From: Scortum barcoo
Taxonomy: Eukaryota; Chordata; Actinopteri; Centrarchiformes; Terapontidae
Assembly: GCA_023238725.1 (NCBI GenBank)
Contig: CM041531.1
Span: forward strand, 7,291,113-7,355,112
Direction: 5' to 3'
DNA: 64,000 nucleotides
Of the stretch, positions 1-12,996 are shown piece by piece (position 1 is the first letter of the stretch; every line of letters begins with the position of its first letter). The notes under the pieces are model-generated. The model was not told the DNA's origin. It saw only the letters and a list, made by a program, of their open reading frames with translations, and did no database searches. A program made the translations under genes and the position numbers.

Positions 1-3000
1 TATACATCCATGAAGTAAAAAGAGTCTCCAGCCACGCGAGTAGCTCTGTGAGGCTGCACTGAGGCACAGCAGTGTTTTGAGCTTATGTCAGCATAACATT
101 GCAATGAACATGATGCTAACATGACCAACCGACAGATTGCTTTCACTAGACTCATGCTGTTAGGATGGCTAAAAAAAAAACAAAAAACAAGACAAATCGA
201 CCATTCTAAGTGTATACAGATGCAGCTGTGTTGTGAAAGATTGCCGTCAAGCATTAAATTGTCAATACAGTCAGTATGTGGCATGACACGGAGAATTGTG
301 GAGGTGGCCACATCATTTATAAGTAGGTGTCAAGGGCCAGCTGGTGGATGCACATTCCCCCCTCTCCATCTGTATCCAAACTGTCCCCACGGTTCACAGC
401 CAACTTATCACCTAATAACATTGAGCTGTCTCCAACATCAAGTGGCAAATCTATCATCAGGGCACACCAACATAATAGCCAAATGTGTTATATCCACCTA
501 AATTAATTTAATGTGCCATCTAAAAGCCATAATTGGTTATGGCAACATTGTATTCTGCTTTTTAGTGGTGCGACGTGGGGTTGAAAACAAACTCGCCTCA
601 CTTGCACTGAAGCCAACAAGCACTGAAGGGCAGACAGACTGTGTCTGAAATGTACTGCAATAAATAATAAGCTATTTAAAATTTATAATACCAAAAGGAG
701 GTAGCTGTCTGTCCTTGTGAGCATCCCCCAATCTGTGTTGTTGGATCTGCTTTTCTTCCATGTTTGACTAATGAAAACAGTGAAACATCTTACTGCAGAT
801 TTGCACATCCACCATAGCCCAAAAAGAAATCTGGAGGATGTTGTTCACCCTCTGTATGAACTGTCAGCTAAAATTTGAGAGCTAAAACTTAATGTAAAAT
901 GAAAATAGAATTAATGATCATCTTTCTAAAACTAAATGTACATTACAGATTATATTTGATTTGACTTGTTTTATGGGATGTTTTCTATTTTAATGACACA
1001 TATCCTGCGTCCAAAACTGTGCATATTACCTCACGATTGTTTAGTAGTTGTGACTGTCAATACTGTGGCTTAGAGATGAACTAGCCCGAGCCCTCCCTCC
1101 TCTCCCACGTGGACCTTCTCAGGGCGACCTCCCACACAGCAAACACTGATGAGGTTTGATGGTCCGTTCATCGTACAGTTTGGTTACTGCCTCCGTAAAG
1201 CCCAGCAACACGGTCTTGGCAATGCTTAAGACCTCCCTGCTGGTATCCACCATCATGCTGTTTCAGAGTCTGTTAGATCCCACTCTAAGCCCATACACTG
1301 TAATCCCTTCACATGCACACAAGTGTGAAAGAGAAGTTGCTGCTGTACACACTTGTTTATGAAGCATAACAGACTGTAGATACTGTATACGAAGGGCAGG
1401 AGCCAGCTTGTTCTGCAGGGCTGTGGTTTCTGTGTTTTTTTGTCACAGAGTTCTTGAATTAAAGCTAAAATAAATGAATAATATGGTAAATGAATATTCA
1501 TCTCTCCCACTCGAGTTCTGCTGGATGGTTTTGAAGAATAGACCCTCGGCTACAGGTAATTAGCTCACTGATAAACGCATTAGGAATTTTAAATGTGTTG
1601 CTGAGTCCAATGAAAAGGGTTAATAAATCTCCAATGGTTGCTGTGATGGAGCTGCATCTAATTGCATTTGTTTCCTTGGATAAAACAGAAGTGGTACAAG
1701 CTCTCGTTACGTAACGGGGGTGGTCCTTTCCTGTCAATATCCACTGTTATGGGATCAGAGGTGTCCTCAGCTGTCAGATCATTTACAGCCCTGTGTTCCT
1801 CCAACACATTTAAAAGCTCTATGGTCCCATTAATATTTACTTAATATTTCCCCAGTCCTGCTGTGAATATTCACATTTTAAAAGAATGGTGAGGCTATCA
1901 ATTCTCTTTCATGGTTTTGTCTTATTATCAAGGAGCATGTGATAGCAAAGGTGTAGTTTCTCCCTGTATTTTTATTATTACAACTTAACTTTGGTAGAAA
2001 ATATTCAAACAGTTTAAACATCTTGCAGTCTTTGAGACTTGCCACAGTCCTTACGTATGTGTAAGCATGACTTGACCTTTTTTTGCCCTGTAATAAGACT
2101 CTGAGACAGTCAATCCAGTTTTAAATCACAGTAGAGACTATGTGCCTTGAATGGGCGTCTCTTAACTGCAGATGCTGGAGACTGTGCAATTTTAGTTCTT
2201 TTAGACCAAAGTGAAGTTTCATGCTGTTTTATTGGGTCATCTGGAGGTCTGTATGAATACTTTGGGTTAAACACTAAGTTGGTTTGGGACCAATCTTACT
2301 AACAAATCATTGTCAATTAAAAATAGAAATGCCTTCCCTTCAAATGCTGCCACTGCCTTCAGGTGCCTTCTTTCTTAATTCTTCCACATTTATTTTTATT
2401 CAATTTATTCAATTTAAAAATAAATCTTGCATTAAGCCTGTGATCAAGAGCCTTTGTGTTATCTTTGACTGACCTTACCTTATCAGAAGAAGCCGCACTA
2501 TAGATACTTGTTTCACAAAAGGTATTTCAGTTCACGTATGGTTTTCAAATTGAAACTTCATGCAAAATTAGGAGGAGTAGATTTTATCACTTTATAAATT
2601 AGATATATATACCACCTGGTAATGAGGGTAGTGAAATTCTGCTTTCAACAGGTGAATATTTTACATTCTCTTTTAACCTGGAGATGGTCATTTATGCTGA
2701 CGTAAACTGATTTACACCCTGCATTGCTTTCTCAAAAATCAATCTCAGGCCTCAAGATTGTTTAGGAAACTGCAGCGATGATCTAAACCTGCCCCGAGAC
2801 CCTACGACCTCTACACTGGCATCTCTCCCCCATCTGCCAGTCAATGATTTTAAGGCTTTTCTGATCATGTTTAAAGTTCACCTGGGGTCTGGCCCTGAGC
2901 TCCATTGCTGACCTTTAGATGCCTATGAGCGCACTTTCAGATCCTCAGAGAGGGCACTCTTGACTTGCTAGTCTGCAATTGAGAGGCAACCAAGCACTTG

Positions 3001-3113
3001 CTGTCAGTGCTCCTCAACTACATTGTTGTTAAAACAGCAAAAAAATTACGGAAATATGGAGTGCAGAACACGGCAGACACCCATGGCATGACTTCTGTCT
3101 CTCTCTTTTTCAG
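1..3113 (+). other. luzp2: luzp2 intron, 3' portion (partial)
   Basis: Sequence upstream of the first luzp2 exon seen here. I found no exon for the preceding part of the coiled coil, so those exons must lie before base 1. It is AT-rich and mostly featureless. A short coding-like block on the minus strand at 1119-1256 is listed separately. Around 2785-3010 there is a moderately GC-rich stretch that could be an old retroelement fragment, but I could not assign it. The intron ends in a strong acceptor, a T/C tract followed by cag at 3111-3113. Confidence 0.75.
1119..1256 (-). other. coding-like block of unknown identity, 45 codons
   Basis: Read on the minus strand, a double ATG at 1256-1251 opens 45 codons ending in TGA at 1121-1119. 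The product begins MMVDTSREVLSIAKTVLL and includes a CLLCGR segment near its end. Third positions are clearly G/C-enriched compared with the AT-rich surroundings, which is why it stands out. An in-frame stop lies three codons upstream of the ATG pair. I do not recognise the protein. It could be an exon of an unidentified antisense gene, a fragment of a processed pseudogene, or chance. Confidence 0.25.
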
Positions 3114-3176
3114 AACAAGAGCTTGAAGACTAAACTGCTCTCGGGACACAAACTTTGTGACGCCTATGCTGAAGAG
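3114..3176 (+). CDS. luzp2: luzp2 internal coding exon (first in window)
   Basis: This 21-codon exon encodes a peptide starting NKSLKTKLLSGHKLC and ending AYAEE. It matches the LUZP2 segment remembered as NKSLKNKLLSGNKLC...AEE, around residue 130-155 of the roughly 346-residue human protein. LUZP2 is a secreted or vesicle-associated coiled-coil protein expressed mainly in brain; its molecular role is poorly defined. The exon lies near the end of the long heptad-repeat region. The acceptor is a T/C tract plus cag and the donor is gtgagg. Both borders are phase 0, so the exon can be skipped without a frameshift. The earlier exons with the signal peptide and most of the coiled coil are outside the window. 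Confidence 0.95.
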
Positions 3177-4564
3177 GTGAGGATTTTCAATTACTACTTT
3201 CTGTTTTATCACATGCTTAATTAATTCTCAGCTCCAGCCACTTAATTGTTCATGGAATAGGTCTATTTCATGATAAGTTATTGCAGACATTTTTATGTTC
3301 CCTTGTGAGCAAGTAATGTTAACAAAATACAGATTATACAAAGTAAGTAATTGTGAAGTATTTCTGTAGTAATCTGAGGATTTCAATTTTGTCTTGCTCC
3401 TTAAAATTCTTCTCTATTACTTAGATAATTGTAACTGTGATTAGAAAACTCTTGGTGGTTCTTGTAAGCAGGGAGAGATTCACAAAAAGACCCGCCAAAG
3501 GTTAGAAATGGTCTCTCTCTCACACTCACACACACACGCTTCGTTTTGGCTGTCCAGTGAATTTCAGACCAACTTGTCTCTAACGGCAAGCTCTTTGATG
3601 GCTGCATAGTGCAATCTGAGGAGCTCAGGTTGTAGTGAGAGCAGTTCGAGTACATTTCATCTGTGTCATTTTTGCTGTCACCTACTTTTCCTCTTTTTCT
3701 ACTTCGGCTCTGCTGCCAGTTGTTACGGTCAGCAGCACCCACCAGGTTCACATCCTTAGTGAAGCCTTGAGCTGAGCTTTGAACTGTTGCTTTCTGCCTT
3801 CCTGCTGACCAATACTCATGCTGTAATTTAGCCATGCAGGATCTTACAAGGAAGCGGGTCCTGCAGGCGTCCTGATGACATGCCCAAGTGAGTGCAGCTG
3901 GTGCTGTGTAATCTTGGGCTCAATAGTTATGTAGTCATGCAGTTGGTGATTCCAAGCATTTCTTGTATCCGGGCTGCAGTATGTGGAATAACTTTAGATG
4001 TCTACAACACAGAGCAGTGTGGTGATGCAGACAGATTGTTAGATGGCAACCTTGGTGTGAAGATATAGGATATTTTTCTTCAGAGAGACCCTGGGCTAGA
4101 CCTCCCCTCAGGCAGCTGTGGCTTGTTTAAACGATGCTATGCAGGATATTACCAAGGTTTTTTGAATGACTGAACAATTGTTTCAGGCACAGACAAGCAA
4201 TTATGAGGCCATCGTGATGTTTGAGTCCCTCAAATTAGTAATCTGTACCCTCAAAAAAATATTTGTCGCTCCCACGCTCTTAAATTATTTAATTGTCCTG
4301 CTCCCTCTCTGATCAGGCATATTTTCTTTCCAGTCCTCTGTGTAGTTTTCCATTTTCCATCACTCTTTTGAAAACCTGAGACTGTCAGTATTTTTTGTCC
4401 AATTTGAGCACCTTTTACTTTCAAACTAAACTGAACTGTTTGAAACTGTTTACCATGCTCTAGGGGAAAATACACTCAGTGTCAAGTGTCTTTATAACAT
4501 CATGGCTTCACACACTTGACAAAGGAAGGACTTGACCAGACTCAGGATTTCACTCGTTCTTCAA

Positions 4565-4570
4565 TTTATT
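4565..4570 (-). promoter_or_regulatory. possible minus-strand polyadenylation signal
   Basis: The + strand reads tttatt here, which is AATAAA on the minus strand. It is followed in the minus direction by G/T-containing sequence. It lies about 650 bp downstream, in minus orientation, of the CpG-rich block with a consensus splice donor. Single AATAAA motifs are frequent in AT-rich DNA, so this matters only together with that block. Confidence 0.2.
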
Positions 4571-5214
4571 TAAACCAGTAAACAGGAAGTTATAAAGAAG
4601 AAGGTGATAAACCTACAAACATACAAAAAATAAACCCATTGTAAATATATTCACCATTTTTCCATCACAATTTTAACTAAATACTCATTTTTTAACTTTC
4701 ATGAAATCAATTACTTAAACCAATTTGACTGTTTTTACATTACTATCTTTAAACAGAAATACTCTATTTTAAATTTTTTAATTTGCATTTTAATAAAGCA
4801 AAATTTGCTAGATTTTAACCAATACTATTTATATATTTCATCAACTTAACTCAAACAACTCAGATCTTTGGACAAGGTTTTAAGCAAACTAATTGGGCCA
4901 CTGCTTAATTCTTACAATTTAATATTTTATGGTAAATAAGGTAGAAACGAAACATAAGATAACATAAAATTGTACTTCAACAACACAGTACAAACACTTG
5001 CTCAAACACATACAAAGCTACAACAAAGCCCAAGAGAGCTTACCAGTAGCCCCTTTTAGGTCTAAGTCCTTCCCATGCATTTGATGTTTCTTGTTTCTTT
5101 TACCATGACTGCTTCTGTCATCCTCAGCTCCGTTGCACACCAGCCAAATGACTAGTGTGTCGCTTAAAATGTTTGAGTTCGGCACGCACTGCTGATTAGT
5201 CCTGATTGTACTCA

Positions 5215-5310
5215 CCTGCTGCTCCGAGCAGCACAGCCGACGTCACGTCCAGCACGCACACAGCCGCACCTCCAGGCAGATCGCCGCAACACTCAGTGGC
5301 TACAACTAGC
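5215..5310 (-). promoter_or_regulatory. CpG-dense promoter-like block with CRE-like site
   Basis: About eight CpG dinucleotides lie within roughly 80 bp inside strongly AT-rich sequence. The block contains the cAMP-response-element core TGACGTCG/CGACGTCA near 5238-5246. Read on the minus strand it ends in cagcag followed by gtgagt, a consensus 5' splice donor, at about 5217. This has the look of a small first exon with its promoter, antisense to luzp2. It could also be the promoter part of an unrecognised repeat. No protein could be assigned. Confidence 0.3.
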
Positions 5311-8039
5311 TAAAACTATTGCAGTCTGATACAACTGTCCTGAAATATATCCTACCTTCATGGAGGTTATACTGTTCAGCTTTGGTTTGTTTAATCCAGT
5401 CTTCAAAAAGTGCTGATTCAACTGTAGGATGATTTTGGAAGAATTGGTTTGTGGTGCCTGCTGAACTGCATTGGATTATACTGTCAGGTGTGTATTATTT
5501 TGTCTGCTTCGTTTATTTCAGTGAGGATAGGCTGAAAATAGAAACATGCCTGTGCATAATGCAATAACGTTCAACAGCACAACAAACTTCATCCTCCAAA
5601 ATGATCAGAAAGTTGTATCAACCTCTGTCTAAAACTGTCTTAACAAAGTAGACATTATAACTTTCTTGGTGTTGTATTAGACTGAATAAGTTTTAGCTGA
5701 GTTTAGCTAATAAACTGGAAACTGAGTGTATATGTTCAGACAAATGCTGACACAACACAGGTTAGAGTGAAAAGGGGGCTCTCTTTTGGGCATCAAGGGC
5801 TGCAGGATCCCATAACGTTGTTTATCCCAGTTTTAAATATCTCCACTAGTCCACTATAATCCGTCTATAATCCGTTTCATTAGCCACGACTGGTCAGCTT
5901 TCACTGTTTGGTTTTTATGCAGCCATTACAGTCCAGTGTTGCACAGATCCTAGAGTAGCCAAAGCGGTCTAGTAAAGAATGCTGATACAATATCCAGTGA
6001 CGCTTGAAAACTGTATGCGAAAGAGAAAAATGGACGAATAGAAAGAAAAGGATTAATTTAAGGTTTAATTATTAGGTGGCACCTATCTAGCCACAGCCTA
6101 TGACTTCAGCTGTTATTGTTACAGTAAGTGAACTGTAAGTCATTTGAGGCCATACATTATAATTTGAGGTTATGCATCATAATGGATATGAGAATAATTA
6201 GCAGATAGTTGTAGATGAATATTTTTTTGGGAAAATCACCTCTGTTTTGAGCCCGTAATGCTATTGGTCTAACAGTATCAGCAATGATGGATTACAGCTT
6301 TGACTTGACCGTGCTTACATACACACTAGACCTCAAAGGTCCCCTAAAATAATTTAGTGTTTGTAAGCTCTTGATGTTGAAGGGTGTTTCATCAACCCCT
6401 AAAGTATGCCCCAACACTAAGGTTATTCTTTGGAACCTACAGACACACAGGAGATCTCTGTTGAAAATTACAGGCCTCGTTCCTCCTACAAATTTTCCAG
6501 CTGAACATCCCTGACATTTCACCAGCTGAGCTTATCCAAGCCATCATCACGTATTCAAACTCTGAGATGATAGTGGCACATTTGACTGTGCAGCCAAGTC
6601 TGATTATAACACTTCAGATGTTGGAAAGAGTACAAAGGCTATGAAGAGGTCCTGATTAAAGTTGTCGGTCAATCTTCACTGAGCCAGAATATTCTCTGCA
6701 TCAGCAAAGGAAATGATCTGCTTGGTGATAAAATATGACCGGCTGGCTCTGTGCTTGTAGATGGTATCTTACCTTCAGTAGCCTTTATTACTGAGATGTG
6801 TTCTTGTCCAGTGCTTCTTTGTCTTCTTGATTATTTCTGCAGAGCTGTAAGTAGACTTAGTGGTCCTTAGGGAGAGACTAGCGGCTAGAATTTTCTGGAA
6901 CACAGGTGGAGGTCACTGGCTTCAATTTCCTCAGGAGACTATAAACACTGAAGTAAATCAGTGAAAGAAACATTCTTCCATGCCCCTACCTTCATCCTGA
7001 GAAGTCTTTATGTTTAAAAGGGGAAGGGTTACAGACTGAACCTGTAATCACACTGTAATTACTGCAAAGTGACTGAAAGAGATGGATACTGAAGCTGCAA
7101 AACAATTGCCACCAGAGCAGACAATTGCAAACATTATTCTATTTCAAGTTTGTCTCTCGGTAATTAAGTAAGATAACCTATATTTATAGGGTCTAAATTC
7201 TGATATATGAATATACATTATGTGTGAGTGGTTTTACTGACTGACTTTTTCACCAAACTTTCATACAAATCATGATAGTAAACACCCACCCAAAACACCA
7301 AAAGTTGAACATAAATTAACCCTTCACAACATGTTTACCCTTGAATTTGTACTTAAATATTGTCTTGAAATCATCCCTTTATGCTTCAAAGATATTTTAG
7401 TTAAGATTTCCTCAGAGCATTGAATGAGTCAGAGTTTTTTTTTTTTTTTTTTTAATTGCTTATCATAAAATCTTTGAATCTTAAATCAGGGCTTTGAAGC
7501 CATGTCCAAGAACTGAGATTAGGCCAGATCTTTTTAGCTGGCCTTGGATAAACTTTCTAAGCACAAGCTTTGGGAATTCCTGCATTGTATATTGGAATAC
7601 ATTTCATATGGTGTGGTAATCGTTTTTTTGGAAAGCCGCTTTAACTTGTGCTTGGCTTTTGCTTGCTATGTGAGGTGGAGGATCAAGCTTTGTGCTCTTA
7701 ATCCGTGTTGTGTGGTGAAAACTACTCAGCTACAGAGACACAAAATTGCATGTTAACGACTCTGAAGAAGCTGGCACATTCACTGTTGCAGTGGCATGCA
7801 TAACCTGAGCCTGTATCTATAAAACTGACTATAAAACTGATAACTTAGTAAAGTTGTCTGAAACTGAAACGGACTATTATATAAAGAAAACAATGCTAAT
7901 TATACTGAAATACATGGCTACAAAAATACATTTTATGCTCTTAGACTACACGATACCAGAAGAGTAGGGCTTGATTAAGAACAACATACCTGTTGTCAAT
8001 GTATCCTCAAAATGTAGTGTCTTGCTTGTCTGAGTAATT

Positions 8040-8335
8040 GATTAACAGCTACAAAATGCCTGCCACAATTTAAAAACTAAAAAACTATAAACCTCTTACA
8101 TCTTCAAGTTGCTTGTTTTGTCTGACCAGTGGTCTAAAAAAGTTTGTGAGATCACAATCACAAAATATTCTGATTCTGATTCTGAAAAGGAACAAATCCT
8201 CACACTTGAGAATCTAGAACCAAGCAATGTTTGTCATTTTTGCTAAAAGAAAGACTAATTGTTCATCAAAACAGTAGATTAATTCACATTTTCTATCAGG
8301 TCACGAATGGATTATTTGTTTCAGCTCTACAGTTG
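8040..8335. repeat. abundant teleost dispersed repeat, copy 1
   Basis: The stretch carries the phrases that mark a very common teleost repeat, in degenerate form: cttcaagttgcttgttttgtc, a following gaccagtggtct, then ...attaattcacattttctatcag and a closing ...gtttcagctctac. Related copies occur at about 29.3-31.8, 47.3-47.7, 49.2, 52.4-52.6, 55.1-55.3 and 56.7-56.9 kb. I recognise the family from general experience of fish sequence but cannot give its formal class. Borders are approximate. Confidence 0.6.
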
Positions 8336-8450
8336 GGATAGAAGAATTTCCTCACGTTTCAGAGCCACGCTATATATATACATATATTGAGGAAAAAATA
8401 CTAATTGCAGGTATGCTTAAACTATTATCAATTAGATAGATTGAGATAGA

Positions 8451-8472
8451 TTGGTGTTATATATAACACCAA
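8451..8472. repeat. 22-bp perfect palindrome
   Basis: The sequence ttggtgttat-at-ataacaccaa is identical to its own reverse complement over 22 bp. It sits just after two close copies of agatagattg. It may be a dimeric transcription-factor site, a hairpin, or the remains of a small inverted-repeat element. Confidence 0.6.
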
Positions 8473-10317
8473 GTTAAGTGTTAAGAAGTGTTGTTTTAAT
8501 TACATTGAGGAACAGTGCCATCATATTCATGTCTCAAATATTGAAAGTCCACTGTGCCTCATGCTTTAATGCGGTGCTGCTTATACATACAGTATATCTG
8601 CTGTGTGTGGCCTTTTTTGTGGACTTTGAGTGTAGTGTTTTAATGGTGAAACAAGTTGTGCAGTTGGTCATGTATTTCAAACTCATTTGGTCCATTTGGT
8701 CATATAGAGCAGTTTGTACCCTATTAGCTAAGGGTTAACAGGGCTAAGATATTTGGCCTTGTAATCCCATTTGGCACAAACTTGGTGAAGACAGTTGAAG
8801 AGTGTGTCATTGTTTGCAAATGATTTTAAATAATCAGGAATGGTTGAATTGTGTAAACCTATTTCGTAGTAGGATGGATGGAAGCTCTTATCCGAGCCAA
8901 TTTCTTTTCCGAATGTCAAAAATAGTTTGGAAAGACATTTTCAATGTTCAAACAGGACTGTACGAAGGGGGATAGGTCACCAAGAAAAATATATCGCAGA
9001 CATTGCAAGTGCAGTCAGGAAACTCCCTGGCACGCTGCCACCTGCCTCACTCAACTGTGTGTCCACTTTAACAATCGCAAACACTTCACAAATTCACCAG
9101 TCCATTTAAATTGGAAAGGAAACTCGCAAGGTCTCTGCCACTGTTCAGTTTGCTATGGCTGCTGGTGAGAATACCGCCGCCTACTATACACATCTGGCCA
9201 TTTCTGCTCTTTATTTGGTTCTTTGGAAAAAGAACATCCTCAGGGGAAACATCCACCCACAAAGTCAAGGTTAACACTTTTAAGTGAAGGGGAGCGTCAC
9301 GTGGCATTACATATGCCATTTAATCAGTTGCACATCTTTTCCTCAAGAGCATGAATTTATCACCTATTTTCCATGCTGTCAAATTTACGGTGTCGCCGCT
9401 CAGTCGTCATTTGGATAAATGATGTTGATACTCTTCAGTATTTCTGCTCTGTTATGACTAGAATTGCGTTCCATCCCTGCATCGAGATTTAATGGAAACA
9501 GCTCGTAACTTGAATCTTATGCAGACAAAATATAATACGCTGGATTTGGGAGGATTTCCTGTAATGACTGATTTCAAGGTGAATGGCCCCATGTAATTAA
9601 TTCCACACAGGGCTTTTTGAAAGGAGCAGCATGCCATCATCATCATCTTGTGCATTTCGGGGGCGATTAAGATCTAGGAAACAGATCACACTAGTCTTTA
9701 GTAATGTCAGTTATTTTAATAAATGTTTTTTGGGCCTATTTATTAATAGACTTTGGATTTGTGTGTGAGAGTTCAGCAGTACGTTTTGCGTTTAAGTTCC
9801 AGTCTGAACTGACAAAAGCATTACAGTTTTATTCTGGTAACACTGATAAACACTGGTAACACTGATAAATGTATCTCTAAAATTTAATGCTGGTGTTTTC
9901 TATATACTGATTGAATTACTATAAAGTGAGAGAATATCCTACTCAGATAGTTGTCAGTATGTTTCCACTATATTAAATGTCATTTTGTCATTTCATATAC
10001 AAAACAATGAGTCACCAAATCAACAATGAGAAATGTTAGTTGCATCACTAGTTATGTTTATAGTACATATTAGTTTTGAAGTGATAAGACAGGAGCACCA
10101 GGGATGGATAACTCCAGTGACTCTCATTATCTATGTCCTATAGTCATCCCTTTCTGTGGGAAACCTTAAGACATTTATTAGATTTTTCTGTCCTATCAGG
10201 ATGCAGCAAAGATATGACATATATGTGCTTAAATGCCATGTAATATTAGAGCGGCTCAGTCCTCATCCAGTAATCAGAAATAAGAAATCCAAGCAGAGAT
10301 TCTACAAATATGAATGT

Positions 10318-10434
10318 TTGATGTTTCCCTGCTTTGATAATGCCTTGTTTTGGGAGATGCTGCATGCTCCTAGCATTGATGTTTCCCTGCTTTGATAATG
10401 CACTTGTTTTGGGAGATGCTGCATGCTCCTAGCA
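10318..10434. repeat. 58-bp tandem duplication
   Basis: A 58-bp unit beginning ttgatgtttccctgctttg and ending in ctcctagca is present twice head to tail: 10318-10375, then 10376-10434 with a one-base insertion (gcctt versus gcactt). The near identity points to a recent duplication. About 20 bp downstream lies the paired GC-rich motif described separately. Confidence 0.9.
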
Positions 10435-10456
10435 TCAATTAGTGATATACACTACA

Positions 10457-10487
10457 ATGCGCGCAGGCAATTAGTTATGCGCGCAGG
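10457..10487. promoter_or_regulatory. two copies of atgcgcgcagg spaced 20 bp apart
   Basis: The 11-mer atgcgcgcagg occurs at 10457-10467 and again at 10477-10487, so the repeats start exactly 20 bp apart, about two helical turns. Between them is caattagtt, containing the homeodomain core ATTA. CpG-containing exact repeats are unusual in this AT-rich intron and suggest a regulatory site. No factor is assigned. Confidence 0.35.
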
Positions 10488-12996
10488 GAGCATACGAGAG
10501 CAGATTCTTTAAATAAAACAAATGTATTACTATGCCGTGCGTTCACTTTCATTCGCTATCCATTTTGAATAAATCATATTTGGCTGACTGAAATGATTGA
10601 AATAAAACATATACTTCAGTCAGTAAGTTTTGGCTGCCAGCCAGTCACATGCATGCTTTAGCCAATCAGACACACTTCACAAATAGGGCAAATCTGTTTA
10701 AATGGGGAACGAGAGGTAGAGGGGCTGTAATGCTGATGTGCTCTTGCTGCAAGTGAACATAGAGGTGTATGCTGAGGATGTCCGGACACTTTTGCACACC
10801 TACCCCTGTGGCATCATGGCATCATGTCACCTGTTGTGTATCTGCTTTTACTTTCTCAAGAGAGGATTTATGGTACATTAACAGAACTGCTATTCTTTGG
10901 CAGCAGGAGGCCAGTGTTTGTCTTTGCTGTTCAGTAGCAGTGTAAGTGGTCAGCTGTTTGTTGTCCTTCCTGATGTAAAGCTTTGACACCTATTTTGCAG
11001 TTACAAAGGATGAACAGAATTTAAAAAGACATCAGTGTACTGACAGTGTATTGACAGTTTCACACCTGACAAATTAGCTCTATCCGACCAAACTCTGCCT
11101 ATCTTAGCTCGACTGAACTTCTGTTTTTTCTTCTCAGATTTTTTTTTTTTTAAATGATCTCCATGTTTCCAATTTAAGATGTGCTCGCCCACCCACTGTA
11201 TCATATATACTGTATATACTGTATAGTGCAGGCCATTTGAACTTGGATAATCAGAAAATCTTCAAGGCTGATATGCAGTACTCTTGGAATTATGTCTTTA
11301 GATGTAGAAGTGGATGGTGCAGCTTTAAATCTAACTTATTGGCCTGTCTGAAAATGAAAGAGCTGTCTCAAAATGAAAGAGCAAAAAAAAAAAAAAAAAA
11401 AAATCAATTTTTGAGAAACTAATCTGCATCAAACAAAAGGGCTTGTAAATTGGATTTATACAAAGTGCACATAGCCTGTTAGTTGATGGGAGAAAAAAGG
11501 GGAACAAAATATAAAGACATACAGCTGATGTATGGAGCATTTAAAGCTTCAACAATTTAGCAAAGATTAAACATCATTTGGCTGCTATCATATAAAAAGT
11601 TCACGTAAAATCAATTTGGATTATTGCCATTACATAACAAAGACTGAGGGATTGTATGCTTTTCTTCAGCTTCAGAAACAGGTTATACACTTAAATTCAA
11701 TACATTTAGTCAGTTTAAGCACTAATTAAAAGTGCACTAATATGTATTTTATATTGGTAACTGGTCAAATGACTGTTAATGGTCTGTGGGTTCATCAGTA
11801 TGAGCGACACTAATCTCTGCAGTTCCTCTCAGTTCTGCAGAGACATTTTGGCATTTTTCAGCTCGGTTTTGGTTTTACATTGTGCAACTATATGGCTCTC
11901 ATCAGGGTTGTTTCAGACTCAGCCAGGCAGCTGTTCATGGCTCTGATAAACCCACTGCACGCTCCCTGGCCAGCACCAAAAGACAGGCAGACAAAGATAG
12001 CAAATAGCTGGTGGACATTATGGAGCATTTAGCTGCTTAAGAGCAAGACTTTTCCAAACATATTAAAATCTCAGACCTCTATTTGTCCAATCTTATTATC
12101 AACAACAAATAATTAACCAAGCAGCACGTAAACGCCAAAGTCATACTTTACACTTATTAACATGTTTGTCCTCCAGACAGACTGCAATTTAATAGTTTTG
12201 TCATCCTCAGAAGGACGATGAGTCACCATGTTACTGGAATATTTTGAAGTAAGCGAGAGCTGTTAAACAGCACCAAGCTTATAAAAACACCGTGTCACCG
12301 TATTTTGTTTCGTTTGTATCTATTTGAAATGCAGGTCCCACCCTTGCAGGATTTGAACCATCAGGAACAAGGAGGCAGAGATGCTGCTGTGAATCTCCTG
12401 GGCCGAGGAGACAGCTCACATGATTTATTCTGAGTAAATAATAGACCAATGCTTTGGCAATTCTGAGAGCTCAGCACATTTAGAGATTCAGATATTTGCA
12501 TTTATAAGTTAACACTTCAGAGTGTGACTCTCGTAGCCTCTTTAAATGATTCATTCCGTTACCAGCAAGTATCTCAAAAGCTCCACTTAACTGATATAAA
12601 TAAAATTAATTTAACACTTCATTTTATGGTCTAGGACACACACAAAAAACAGATTTAACCATCTCAAATCAAATATATGGCTCGCCCTCTGTGTGGTGTA
12701 GTTTTAAAGTTATCTCTTTGTTTATTTAACCTCACAATTTTTTATGAGCAGCCCCAAGATGCAATTTTAAATCCAGTTACACATGACAAAGATGGGCGTC
12801 TTGGGACATGAAGTCACCCTGACAAGGGGAATAACAAGATAAAGAATCTCATAAAAAAAAAAAAAAAAAAAAGCAAAGATGCTTGTCAAGTACACAAACC
12901 CCTATGAAGTGAATGTGTCCCTCAGTATCGTGTCCTGTGTGCTTTGGTGAAAGATTAGACGTCACGTTGGATTTTTGCTGCCAGTGTCGAGAAAGT

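Noticed and set aside
2785..3010. LINE 3' fragment
   Set aside because: Some phrases resemble the end of a fish retrotransposon coding region (a ...LPVNDFKAFLIMFKVHL-like reading), but the match is too weak to name an element.
3401..3835. 144-codon minus-strand open frame
   Set aside because: Hydrophilic, no known motif, lies in a luzp2 intron antisense to the gene, and covers a small CA run. Chance opening is the simpler explanation.
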